Positions 47,059 through 58,900 of a DNA stretch of 64,000 nt are shown here, in pieces (the first letter of the stretch is position 1; each line of letters opens with the position of its first letter). Under the pieces are notes generated by a model. It did no database searches and had not been told where the DNA came from. It was given only the letters and a program-made list of their open reading frames with translations. The DNA comes from Lactarius indigo (Eukaryota > Basidiomycota > Agaricomycetes > Russulales > Russulaceae): the NCBI GenBank assembly GCA_025766275.1, contig JAFKAC010000024.1, positions 1 through 64,000 on the forward strand, written 5' to 3'. Both the position numbers and the translations under genes were made by a program.

Positions 47059-48025
47059 ATGCCCTTGGATACTGTATCCGATCGCCCCAAACCCCAGGGC
47101 GTGTCGCCCCATGGGGTGTTGCCTTTTAATAGTAAGCGACATCTCTCCCGACATGCTCCTCCCGTACCAACATTCATCCCCCAAGTGTGGCCAGGTTCGC
47201 AGAGCGACTCTCAAAATCCACTTCTGCCTACTCAGATGCCCACTCCGAGTCAAGCATCTGACCCAGAAGTCGACCTGCTCAATGGAGCGGACGCGTTTCC
47301 CTCCCCATACACGCGAGAGCCAGCCGAATATTGTGATCGGGTCGAGGATTGGTGTGGGCATGCCAACGTAGTTACGCTCCTGGTGAGTCCCCAATCTCCG
47401 TCCCCCACCATTTCCGTTAACTATACAATGACAGAGCGCACTGCTCTTGATCACCGTCGCGACGTTCTTTTCGCGCTGTTACATGACCAGTCGGTCGAAC
47501 ACACACGAAATCTTGGCCATATATCTCACGCAGGTCCGGAAGTCCTTTGGCAGCTCGAGTGGCAGCGCCACAACCGTCATCGCACTTCCAGCGACGTTAT
47601 TCTCCAAACCGCCGGCGACTTGTGCAGTCGTGTTGACGTGCGTGCTGTGGCTTGCGAGCTTGACGGTTGGTCTTGGTTGTGTCGTGTTCTCGACGTTGTT
47701 GCGCCAGTGGATTCCCCGATCCGCGGTCGTGGACCGACCGTGCTATGGGTTACATAGTCCTGAAATAGTGATCGCGTTCGCTATGCAACAAGGATCACTC
47801 CGGAATGTCGAGGCGATCCTCCGGATCCTGCGCGAGTGGCTTCTCGTTGCCGTCTTCTTATTTCTTTGGGGTCTGGATATCCGACTACTTCACTCAGCCA
47901 ATTCACCCTCCCCTTTTATCGTCCTTGGTTTGAGTGCCACGTTCTTTACAGGGCTGTGTCTCATCCTTGCCGCGTGCCCTCGTTTCCCTTCAACTTCAAG
48001 CGGCGTTGAGACAATTCCGGTTTAA
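47059..48025 (+). CDS. Small multi-pass membrane protein, mushroom DUF6535-like
   Basis: Two exons, 47059-47382 and 47435-48025 (intron gtgagt...acag, 52 nt), give 304 aa. The junction rebuilds a hydrophobic segment NVVTLL|SALLLITVATFF. The N-terminal 100 residues are hydrophilic and Pro/Ser-rich (LPTQMPTPSQASDPEVDLLN). Further membrane segments are AVVLTCVLWLASLTVGLGCV, EWLLVAVFLFLWGLDIRLL and FIVLGLSATFFTGLCLILAA, with FSTLLRQW after the second segment, as in DUF6535 proteins. The order hydrophilic head, four membrane segments, short tail fits that family's N-terminal half, but similarity by eye is weak. Function unknown; no catalytic motif was seen. Confidence 0.62.
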
Positions 48026-48029
48026 ATGG

Positions 48030-49877
48030 GCAACACATAACTTATACTACCTATCATTTCGGTTCTTGGTTGTGTCGTAGTCTGGTTTTTTCTCTGGGTC
48101 TTATTTTATTTTCTCACGCTATACCCCTTATTGGATAACACTCTTTTGTCCTGGAGCTGGCTGGCGCGGATCCATAGTTTTTTTTTCCATCATCGTGCGC
48201 CTGAGGGCAGAATACCCCATGTAGTACAGTAGCACTTCACTTGTAGGTCATAACAACCCAATAACCAGAGTTTCCTTCCCTTCCGTTATATTCCCTTATG
48301 ACCAGGCAGTGGTGTGGCTTCCCGTCAAGCGCTAGGGTTGGTGGGGTGTACAGTTGCGCAAGCATAAAGGTACTGCGGTCTCGTTAGAAAACGTTCCTGG
48401 GGCTAACTTCACATCCCTAGTGTTCGAAAAGGTCAGCTCTGGGGCCATACGAAAGCCCAGACGCATTGATTGTGTATATTTTCCGATGTCAAACTCTGGG
48501 GTAATTCTCTATTCGGTAGATTATTTGGGACTCGCGCGGTTTCATGATGAGGGGTATGGTACGCTCCCGCGCAGAGGATGATCGTCGCCAGAACCTTGGG
48601 GTATCAGTATTTTACAGTAATCGCTTGGGCGGTCTTCTACAACTGTTCCGTGCAGGGCGTGGGAAAATCCAGGATTCTAGGGGGTTGCGCAAGCGATGTA
48701 CGGAGGCCCGGTTCATGTTTCACCAACCCCAAACCATTCGTCTCGATACGATACTCAGGGAAAGCGCGCTTCATAGCTTAATAGCTACGGTTTCGGGCAT
48801 GTGCTGATCCAACGATGTACTATCGGAATCAAGTTACTTACGATATGGGTCTCCGTCTTGTCGCCCCATTGCTGCCCCGGGCCCCGCCGTGTCCTGTTCA
48901 ATGCGAGCGTGTGTAGACATTCGGAACGCGATTGCACGCTCCGCTCTCCGCCCCTTCAGCCCTTTACTTCGATACCGTGCCCGGAACTAAGACCCAATAG
49001 CAGCCACGCCCGCTCAATCAAGCTCAAGTCGCGGTACATGCACGCCGCGGCCTCATTCCGATTTCCGAAAGCCAGATAGACGCATTCATGTCTCGCTGTG
49101 CTCTGCCTCTGCGTCGATCTCGGCGAATGCGCGCATCAGTACGCGCAACGCACTCCCCCACCTTAAGCCGCACCCTGTGCACACCACGGACCGCACCACC
49201 ATCGTGATCATTATCATCATTGCCCACCGCCATTGCGCCGAAGCAAAGGCGAGTATGGGCCCTTCTTCGTAGCCATCAGCTTCAAGTTTTATATAAAGCG
49301 AGAACTCGTACCAGCACGTGAAAATGATACTATATACTATTGGCAAGGGTATGAAAATGTTCGTGGAAGACCACGAAGACGTACTTACTGTAAGGCAACT
49401 CGGAGTCGTGTACACGTGTTGAAAGTAAAACGAGGAGATAAAGAAAGGGCTGCGTACCAACGCGTGCGTCACGGTGTGCAGTCGGAAATATGGGATTTGA
49501 ACCCGTCACACAAGTGCATCCGCCCAATTTGAATGGCCCAACTCCCCAGTGGAAGCCGCACGCCCTGCTACTGAAAGATTACAGATGGAGGAGGATATCC
49601 GTGCGGCGTCGGCGTATCGTCTATCTGTGGCTGAAGGCTCTGCACCAGACTGTCTGCAGCTTGCGCGTCTATCCGAGCCAGTCTCCAGGACTGGCTCAGA
49701 CAGTGCTGTACTCGCATTCGCACCAGTGACCGTTCCAGCGCCTGTTCCGTGCCTGTGTCGACTCCACATGCACGGACTCCATCCATCCATCACGGAATGT
49801 CCCGCGCTGCGACTTCGCGGCATCCGGGTTAGGATTTCGCGCCGGTATCCCCCCAGAGTGAGTATGATAAGGTCTTG
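48030..49877. other. Intergenic, with a short dispersed motif
   Basis: No gene recognised. It contains a T-run and the copy of gtgcgcctgagggca near 48197, and a T-arm-like gggttcaaatccc on the minus strand near 49500 that does not fold into a full tRNA. Confidence 0.4.
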
Positions 49878-51110
49878 CTACGTGGCATGCACGAATGCGG
49901 GAAACCCCCGGTCGCCTGGCTGATCAAACGTGCCGCGGCCAGCGCGGTACTCTTCCGTATGACGCGTAGTGAAGAGTTTCCGGCGTTTCCGGCGGATCGA
50001 GTCCACATTCTCGGAAGCCCACCACTGCGCGTTCATGCACCGTAGCGTATATTTGGCGTCCGTGAGAAGGCGCACGAGGTCCTGCATTCGCGCGCTGATG
50101 CTGCGGAGGTGGAATTCTGGAGCGACGCCATTGTCCGCGCCGGCGCCAACTCGGAGTCGCTTATCCAGGAATTGCTTGCCGGTGTTGTAATCCCAGATGA
50201 CACAGACGTTAGGAATTAGGAAATTGTCAAGCACACGACGCGGGGGGGTGATCATGAATGCAGCGACCGCCGCCGCCGCGCACCGAACCGATAATGTGAC
50301 GTCATCCTTGGGTGTGTCCCACAACTCGTTAATGATCTCCAGCGAGTCCAGAAGTGGTAGGATCTTCGAGAAATGGTGTTCCCCCGCAGGGTACAGTGCG
50401 AGTAGGCTGCACTTCGCGCCAGGGATGCGGTAGAGTGCCTTCAAGTTCCTTCGTCACTGAACGGATTTTGGCAGCCTGCTTGTGAAAGCTCGCCATACCA
50501 GTTGAATGGTACTCAATAGGAGCGACACTGAAAGTTCGTTAGTCCAAGTAAGGCTACGAGAACATCGCGGATGGTGCGTCCGAGTCACCGTTGTCGCACG
50601 TGGCGAGGGCCATGGATTCACACAGACCGGAGATCCTATCGATAAATTTCTCCAACTCGCGGTCATCGTTGAGGCGTGTCCGGACGAGAGTTCTGCGTAT
50701 GTCTATCAAAATGCGTTCAGCCGAGTTCTCGAATCTCGAGCTTGAATGCCATACCTTCTGACAAGGACTTGGCCTTGTTCTGATACCATTCACGGAATTG
50801 TTTGACCATGCTCTTGCTAGTCACAACTGTACCCCAACGGTCATGCAATTGCTTTGCACCTGATAGAGGATTGAAAAGAAGGAGAGTGATATCCTTTGTG
50901 CGGTGAACCAAAGGACTGACGTCAAGGTCCGGGCATGTAATAGGAACACCCGTGAAAGATGAGCGGCATTAGAGGGCGATATATGAGAAGGAGCACAATC
51001 CAACGATTATGGTGGTGAAAAACGCGACGGTATGGTTGGTACGAAAGGACAACTTGAAGGCGACGGATCCGGCGAAAAACACTGCAAACTTGAACTTGAA
51101 GTGCACAGAT
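49878..51110 (-). pseudogene. Decayed DUF6535-domain gene
   Basis: Related to the gene at the left edge. It reads FRTNHTVAFFTTIIVGLCSF then SYIAL followed by TAA. Further down come GAKQLHDRWGTVVTSKSMV and REWYQNKAKSLSEGMAFKLE, the stretch equivalent to DRLVQNMLVW...VPGLYQLE (ISGLCESMALATCDNGDSDA), and after a frameshift TIRDVLVALLGLTN. The C-terminal 188 residues (49878-50444) are still open: LLDSLEIINELWDTPKDDVT, a conserved-looking helical tail with VRCAAAAVAAFMITPPRRV, ending near FDQPGDRGF. The premature TAA after the third membrane helix and at least one frameshift make it a pseudogene. Confidence 0.7.
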
Positions 51111-51472
51111 AGGACATTGATGGGTCTGGATCCGTCGTCTCCTGTACTGCGGTCCAGACTCTCGTGAACACGATAAAAGCAGAACTAAAAGCCAAACCCT
51201 GACGCTACAGCAGTCTCAGCAGTCTTCAAGTTCATGGTGCTCCGTTACCAGCACTACCGGATTCATATTGGTCTATTGTTTTGTAAGCAGATTCTGCCTC
51301 GTTTCTTTCTGGCACGTTTCTGGCATACAGTACTTCCACTTCCACTTCCACTTCAAGATTCAAGCTCCAAGGACCACTTCGTCAAAAATAACATCACCGG
51401 GAGGACCCTCAGCATTACGTTCTCTACCGCACAGACGGACTCTCAAACACCGACCGCAACCCCAGGAGTACC

Positions 51473-52745
51473 ATGCGACTTCACATCCCTACTATCTTGC
51501 GCCGCGGGAGCAGCAGAGACTCCTCCGAGTCTTCCCCCTCTCCCGGAGAGACCCCAGTCGTCTACCTCCGTGTACAGGTTATATCCTGCAAAGACCTAGA
51601 AGCCAAAGACCGCAACGGCTATAGTGACCCGTGCGTCCGCCTCCCCTTCTTTATCGTACGGGTGTTACTTTGCTGACCTTCCCCTCTTCCCCGCTTATGT
51701 AGCTTCGTGACCGTCTCTCTTTTGGTTGAACGGTTCCAAACGCCAGTGCGCGAGAGAAGCCTCGATCCCGAGTATGATAAGGACGCGACGTTCGATTTCC
51801 CGATTTACACGTCGCTTGTACACAAGGTCGGCACGCTCGATTTCGTCGTCTGGGACAAGGACAGAATCAGAAACGATTATATGGGCGAGTATTCATTGCC
51901 AGTTGACCAGTGGATCGAAGGAACTGCGTTCGCTTTTGATGATCCTGTCAATGAGGTGCGTTACTCTCTACTACCGAGGATCAGATTAGAGATTTTAACC
52001 TCCCTTCAGCCCTTCCCCATTGTCCTGATTTCCTCACGCTCAACTAAATCCGTGCCTGGAACTATGCTCATCAAAGTCGGGTTCGTCCACCCTCCCGGGT
52101 TGACGGGCAAGGCGGACTTTGAGAAAACTTACAACGCATTGGTTGCAAACAACAACCACGTTAAAGATGGCGTGGTTATGGTTGAGATTTGCGGCGCAAG
52201 GGACCTTCCGAAATGGCGCACCGGTGAGTCGTTCGACCTCCAACACCACATCACCGCTGACCGCAGCTAGTGACTCTGACGGGCTATGATATGGACCCCT
52301 TCGTGGAAGTGTCAATTGGAGAGGAGGTCCAACGTACGTCTGTCATCAAGCACACGCTCAACCCGGACTGGAATGAGCAATTGTTCTTCCACGTGCGCCA
52401 AGACGACCTAACGCTCCCTATACGACTCACCGTTTTCGACCGGGATAAGTTCACAGCCGACGATTATGTCGGCGAGGCAGAGATATCTCTTGATACCCTC
52501 ATTAAGGGTCCAGACCTTAACACCTGGCCTTATCCTGCTGATATGTCAACTTTGCCTGAGTTCAAGGCCCCCCTGGAACCGATCAAGAAACAAGGGCGGG
52601 TGTATGATCCTGTTCCTACCATCACATTCCGGTGAGCGCCGTGGTACGGTTGGCGGTGGTGCCAACGATTACTGATACTCTTGTGCTCAGAGCCAATTAT
52701 CGGCCTAATGATGCACTGAGGCAACCGGCGAAAAAAGAAGAATGA
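51473..52745 (+). CDS. Stand-alone tandem C2-domain protein, Psd2 N-terminus-like
   Basis: Five exons join in frame: 51473-51630, 51703-51955, 52010-52223, 52271-52631 and 52691-52745, giving 1041 nt or 346 aa. C2 domain 1 is at about residues 25-160: VVYLRVQVISCKDLEAKDRN and YSDPFVTVSLL, then TLDFVVWDKDRIRNDYMGEY. C2 domain 2 is at about 210-320: GVVMVEICGARDLP, then GYDMDPFVEVSIGEEVQRTS, HTLNPDWNEQLFFHV and LTVFDRDKFTADDYVGEAEI. The calcium-binding loop aspartates are present in both. This matches the N-terminal half of fungal phosphatidylserine decarboxylase 2, where the second C2 is followed by an EF-hand and the catalytic domain. Here the last exon reads ANYRPNDALRQPAKKEE-stop, so the decarboxylase is absent. 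It may be a calcium- and phospholipid-binding protein without decarboxylase activity. Start chosen at the first ATG in frame before C2 domain 1. Confidence 0.85.
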
Positions 52746-52749
52746 CACG

Positions 52750-54600
52750 GACTGCACGCGGACGATCTCGCGTGGGGTGCTCAAACCATCGCCCTCTTCT
52801 CTCAGCTCGACCCCGCCCACCGACTCCGCGGTCGGGCGACTTAATTTTGATCGATGCGATCCAGTTCCTCGGGCGATAGGCACCCAATCAGAAGGACCGC
52901 ATACACGTGTTGGATAGTATCGCGTGCGGGAGCGATCTCGCACGTTCTTTACCAGAACAAGCGGAGCATCGCCCGTGTTCTGGGGTGTCCTCTTTCTTGA
53001 TAGGGCCCGCCTCTACTAGAATTTGGAACTCTCGCATAGTGGGGTAAAGTTCGGCGTACTCCGTCAGCACAAGTTGCACCGCACGCTAGGTGCATCATAC
53101 CGCCGTCAGTCACTGGGCGCAAGCCGCGCAACACTGTGGGTCAGTATCAGGTGGCGAACTTGGTCTCCCGGCTCGGTAGCCCGAAATCTATCCTTCCCAA
53201 AAGTTACCTCTTCGCAAAGTGCTGCCCGTTTTGTTCCTATCTAGTATATCGGGGTTCTGTCAGGGTTTCGCTTTCCCACATCACCAGTTCATATCGCGGT
53301 GCGATTGCGCGGGTACACTCTGTATGTCGACTAAACGTAGTACGATGTCGCGTTGTATGCAGTACTATGAGTATTGGGGTCGGAATACCAAGTACCAAAT
53401 ATCTAGGGCCCACCTCAGTAAGGACGGGATTGACTGAGGTCAAAGAACCTAATCTATGTTTTAACTAATGCCACGACTGTAAGCTAAGCAGTCCTAGCTC
53501 ACCCCCCCCCCCTAACACGTCACATGACATCACGTGACTCATCGCGCGCGCGAACTCAGACCTTAACTTGCCATATAACATTTTGGGAAATGAATTATAT
53601 TAATTTATGTAATTAAGTCACGTGATCAGGTACACGAAAAGTTACACAATGTACACGACGCGATTTGGATCCCCGATTCCCCAAATGCCCCCCACCTCAA
53701 ATGATGACTTTGCCTCCCCGTCCGAGAGCCAGTCACTTGGCCTGATTAATTGATTAAGATGTCCTTGTGCGCTGTGTGAATTAAATTTTTTTGTTTTGTT
53801 TTTTTGGAAAGCAATGTGAGTTTGTATTGGGCTGGGCCACAGTGAAATGCTAAGTCGATAATTACGGTGCTTGGCTCCTTCATGTTCACCCCATGCACTC
53901 GCCTTACTGCTCCTCGCTCTCTTGCCTCTCACCAACTGCCACCGCCCTCTCACTCCCTCACTACTTCTGTGATGACTCAAGTAGAGCAGTGACGAGGTCG
54001 AGACATCAGGAAAACTGCAAGGTGTTTGGCTTTGGAGTTGGGTGACTTAAGTACTTTGACTTTGGGGTTTAGGGACTTTGTCTTTTTTTCAAGTGACTTT
54101 TCTCTCTTTTTCAGACTTTAATTTGGAGGTCAAGTACTTTTGTTTTTGTGATGACTTCAGGCAACTTTGGGGCTGGTCAAATGGTTCACGTCATCCAGGG
54201 CTGGGCCTGGGAGCACACACTTGCACTCACATTCCTTGCTGGCTGACTCAAGGTGCTCAACATTCAAGTTGTTCTCACAAACTCGGAGGAGAGAGGTGTG
54301 AGCTCGATAAATGAGAAAATACATCGATACTACTACATGGCGCAAAGGGGTGTGCGACCTCGTTACTCAGTACTATGCTGCCATATTCATTGCTGCTCCT
54401 TGCATGTGCCAGTGTGTCTTGGCTATTCCGAGTCTCGCGGCTGCTCAGCGCACTATACACACATTACCGCGCCTGTCTGATGCACTTAGTAGTACCCTCA
54501 CGGTGTCCAAGTTGCTCATGCAACTCACATATCTGAATCGCACTGGCAGGACGTCGTTCACACAACTCAGCTTGGACTTTCGGATGCCCCTTCCACCGCT
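52750..54600. other. Intergenic, AT-rich, with CACGTGA motifs
   Basis: No gene recognised. It has a C-run near 53500, catcacgtgactcat and gtcacgtgatca around 53530-53630, an AT-rich patch at 53580-53620, and ACTTT-rich low-complexity sequence at about 54040-54160. Confidence 0.45.
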
Positions 54601-54639
54601 GTCTGAAGGTGCCATGCATGTGTGTGTGTTGGTTCCAGA

Positions 54640-57600
54640 GCATAATATCCATGGTGTTGAGAACTCCGAGTGCAGCTCTGTGTCGACCACATGACACTTT
54701 CGTCCATCCTCGAGCAGAGTCGCAAGCTCATCATCGACTGCTCGCGCTTGCGGAGAGTTCTTCCATGTGCCGTGCCAGTCAGTATCCATGGTCGCAGTGG
54801 CACCTGCTCCAATGACGTCCAGGATATATTCAGCACTACAAAAACAATTAGATGGGAATACTACTTTTAATATACTAGTCGCTCACGGGTTTGCGTCAGG
54901 TGGACAAGGATATCTGCCATTCTTCTGGAAATAATTGAACAGGGTCCTAGAATTAGTTCCAATGTCGCCAAAGCAGTCTGAAAAACACCGCTGAAGGCTG
55001 GTGGATACTGAAACCGATATAAAGTTAGCATACAAAACGACAAGAATGTTCACTGACCGCGATCTGCTAATTCGCACAAGAAGCTAACGATAGCCCAAGC
55101 ATTTGTGAATCGAGTCCAGAAGTCGTGTCATTATCAAGTAGACTTGGGATTGGGTTCTATGTTACGTACCTTGGCCGCGAGCTCCACTCCAATGGTCGTC
55201 CGTTTCCGGTGTTCGACACCGAGCGAGCCCACAACAGCATCGGCATATTTATCCCAGGCCAGGCCACACATTTTAAGAACCGTGTCGACGCTAAACATAG
55301 ACGGTCGATACAGGCTCAGAGATACTTGTCAATGATCACTCACTATGCTTCTTTCTCTTTCAGAGGTACCGTGGGTGACTGTCGTAGTTTGGCGGAGAAG
55401 AGTAGGGCTTTGCGGACGGTAGTCTGAGCCAAATGTGTATCCATCTGTTGAACGTACCCTTTGTGGCAACCCGGCACGTGAGAATCAGATGAACGATGAA
55501 ACAGAATTCAAGCTCACGTCTGATCGCTCGGTAAGGGGAACCTGTTAACCAGCCTCTCGCCGACAACACCAGCTGCTTGACGCTCTGCGAGGACATTCAA
55601 CAGCATGGTCTGAAGATAAAACATGAGCGCAGATTTGCGTTTCCATATCTGGAGTCCACTAACCTTCCCTGCTCCCGATTCTCTCATGAGGGCTGTGAGC
55701 TTCCCAGGTGCAACGTAGCCAGAAATGTCCTCCAGGAGGTGATGGGTCTCGCCCTTTCCTAGTCGAACGTCATACTTGAGGTGCCTCCACGTGAATATAT
55801 CTGATATCATTGGAACGGCAACATCCATGTCAGATGTCCCACTCTCACCATGCGTATCCTCGATCACACCTCGCAACTCTGGAAAGCCTTCCTCCTAATG
55901 AACCGTCCCGGCTTTCTCTTGGGCGCCGCGCGCGACTGGAGCTTTCGTCCCTCGCTTAAAGAGTGTGACGTTCATCTCGCCAGACAAGCGCGTGTTGTAC
56001 TCGGTGAAAAAGAGAAGTGCTGCAACAAATGCAACGCCAAAAGCGATGACAATGCCGTAGTTCTAATGCAATGTCAGCCATTACGGACATCATTGGTTTT
56101 CTAAGCGCCACATCACTTACCCGCCAGATCTGGCTGTAGGAATAGTTGTACGATAATGCGATGAAACGATTGCCATCCACAGTGCTTGGGCCGGGGATAG
56201 AGCCAACAGCCCCGCACTTGGTTCGTCAGCGACACGTTCTCGTATCCAATACCGCTCGGTACGACGTTTGAGCATGTCCCACTGGCATTAAGCGTGTGGA
56301 ACTCGTTGGCCATAATTCCCTCGAAGCCGTACCTGACCGGCTGTCCAGGTATAAGTGCCAGAAAGAGCCTTGACTGATGATGACTCACGTTGAGTTTCAC
56401 CATCCAAAATGCGGAAACGTTGGATGGCGCGCTCACCTGCGTCCCAGCTAACGTGTCCCTCAGCGATCTCCTCGGTCAAGATCAATTTCCCGTCCACCAC
56501 CGTCTCGTCGGGCTTCACCGAGTCGATCTTCTCGTTGTCCTTAATGGCCCGCGTGCCCTTGGGGTGTTCCTTCGCCAGTGTCTTGTCCTTCTTGAGCGCG
56601 TCTGAAACAGAGCCCCAGCTAGCGATCCAACCATCCTTGCCGAGTGAAACGACATAGTCTGCGAGTGGGGTAGCTATCGCGAGGTTGTGCGTCTGCCGTG
56701 TGTTGGGAAAGATGATAGGCATGAGCGGGTGGGAAGGGGTGACTTACAACGAGTAAGATGGTTCTTCAGTTCCGCGAATCAAGTCACCTTTGAAGCACTC
56801 CTCAACGATCCACCATGCAGTGTGGACATCCAGAGCGGCTAGAACCTTTGCAAGAATGACACTGATGATAATTAGAGGCAGGAGAATACCGGAGGAAAGC
56901 ACTTACGTCATTGAGGATGAGGATCTGAGATGAAGAGTAGACAGCGCGAGCGAGGGTAACTCGAGCCTTCTGACCACCGCTACAAGACGAACGGATGGAA
57001 TCAGCAAGGACTGTGTCATGTAAGAGTCTACTCTTTATGATACCTCAAGGTCAAACCCTTCTCTCCGACTTCGGTCTTGTCCCCTGCATCGAACAAGCTG
57101 AGATCACGTTGCAAACCACATTGGTATATGACTTGAAACGAATTGCGGCATCAGCGACTCAGATGTGAATACTGTCAGAACGAATTACCTTTGTTGTATC
57201 TCTCTTCGTCGTATGGGGCCCCAAACAAGATGTTATCCTGCTCTTCGCTCAGAACTAAAAAGTGCAAGCGTGAGTACTACATTCGCCGTCCTCACCCTGA
57301 TAGTCTCATTTGTACCCACGACTACTGTGCAGCGTAGCTGACTCCGCCTTCTCTTGGTAGATGACACCACGAGTCGGGGCTCATCGGCACGAAATGCGTC
57401 TCACCGAGCAGCGCCATCAGCAACGACGTCTTGCCGGAACCGGTCTGCCCAATAATCGTTCAGTTAAAGCAACCATGCTTAAACAACAGTTCGCCTTGCA
57501 CGCGGAGGGTGAACCGGCGGTGAGATGGCGTGAGCACGCCATCGGCGCGGTCATTCGACCACATGAAACTGGCATTTCGGAAACCGATTACGTCCTGGTC

Positions 57601-58900
57601 GAAGTGTGATGCATCTGCCAGCACCACTCGCTCAGAGGCCTTATCGGCATCCGCGAATTTGTCTAGCAACTCGGTCTGCCAAAGAGGCTGTATATGTTAA
57701 GTAGTCACACAGACAGTGAATCGCTCACATGTTGCAAAAAATCGTTCACACGATCGAGGGTTACTCTCGCCTGAATAAACATGGGAATCATCCGGAATAT
57801 CGCATGAAGCTGGTCGCTAAGAAGATCAAACACTGGAAAAGATGTATCCCATCACCACCCATGCCATCAATGAAGATCCTGAGACTGACCTGCCATGGAC
57901 GAAAACATGGCCGATGCTGCAGACAGATTCAGTATGGAGGCACTCTTGGAGAGGAACACGAAAATAATATGTGTAAGTGCACGCTTCATAATTGCAGTCT
58001 GCGGACATTGCCAGTTCAGACACTACTAGTAGCCTGAGCGGGTCGAGCGCATGCACGTAAGTGACGTATGTGACAACCATCTCCCCAAAGTGTCGGTCAG
58101 AACAAATTAGCATGCACTCACAGGGCGGGCCACAGTGACGCGAGAGTCGGCACGGGTAGCAGCCACCGGTGCGTCTTCGCAGTGAAGCCATCAAACTGGA
58201 CCAGACGAGAATATGGCCTGGATGAGGAGGACGAGAGGGGACGGGATGAGGAGCGGGTGGATCCAAAGTCTGAGAGCAACAGTACAATTCCCGTAGCATG
58301 CATATCAGGAAATGGAGACTGAGAATGGGGTGCAAGTGCGCTACATGATGACAGGAGCACTCACGATGGAAGCTTTTGGGCCAGCGCCTCATCTATGGTG
58401 GCAAGGACAACCTGGTCCATCATGTGGTGAGGGAAGCCGAGTTTTTTCTGGTTTTTCCTGAAAAATGACGTATGAGTGTGTTGCTGGTAATTGTCTGTGC
58501 AGGCGCTGGGTCTCCAAGAGCCGCTGCCACGCAGCGGAACCATGCCTTCATTACCAAGGCCACGGTGAAGATGAATAGGAAGAATGTGCTACAACGGGTT
58601 CATGAGCCACTGAAATGGGATGAGGTATAAATAGCTACTCACAAAAATTGGCTCGCAGAAGCCCGCAAACCAATCATGAAGTAGAGGATGATGGAGAATA
58701 TCATAATGGTGACAAAGGTGATTGGCACGTCGACAATGGTGAGAGCGACAGCTTCGATAAAAGGATGGTACATGGCGGCTCGGGCGTGGTTTACCACAAT
58801 GAGTTGCTGTGCCAAGAGTGCTAGGATCTCAGCAATTGAAGACAAGGCCGACCAAAGGAAGGCACTAGCGAAATGGGTAGGTTATTAGGCCAAAGGCGGG
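54640..58900 (-). pseudogene. Dead PDR-type (ABCG) ABC transporter with an embedded ABCC segment
   Basis: PDR parts in order on the minus strand: first membrane domain at 58880-58500 (MYHPFIEAVALTIVDVPITF, then FRCVAAALGDPAP); GFEGIMANEFHTLNASG to SYNYSYSQIWR at 56340-56120; the start of NBD2 with HLLEDISGYVAPGKLTALM and then RESGAGK where PDR proteins have [28 protein letters not shown] at about 55460; GSLGVEHRKRTTIGVELAAK at 55230-55160; TTSGLDSQ then, in another frame, AWAIVSFLCELADRG; GDIGTNSRTLFNYFQKNG; and AEYILDVIGAGATATMDTDW at 54830. Lesions: TAG at about 55893 (KAGTVH-stop), Walker A Gly to Arg, Walker B region DEPTSG changed to DTTSG, frameshifts, a missing first NBD and a missing last membrane domain. 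Between about 57990 and 56430 the sequence belongs to a different ABC subfamily (separate entry). Confidence 0.82.
56430..57990 (-). other. ABCC/MRP-type NBD1 segment inside the PDR pseudogene
   Basis: Reads as the end of an ABCC first membrane domain plus NBD1: VFDLLSDQLHAIFRMIPMF, ARVTLDRVNDFLQH, ELLDKFADADKASERVVLAD, FRNASFMWSND, then GCFN-TGA-TIIGQTGSGKTSLLMAL (Walker A directly after a nonsense codon), DNILFGAPYDEERYNK, the signature SGGQKARVTLARAVYSSSQ (its Ser codon split by an intron), LILND, LLTHNLAIATPLADYVVSL and TEEIAEGHVSWDA. MRP-type linkers have this EEIAEGHVSW element. It then passes through intron-like sequence straight into PDR membrane-domain sequence. Confidence 0.75.

Noticed and set aside
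49490..49570. Possible minus-strand tRNA (gggttcaaatccc resembles a T arm)
   Set aside because: No complementary acceptor strand and no D or anticodon arm could be placed at the right distance.
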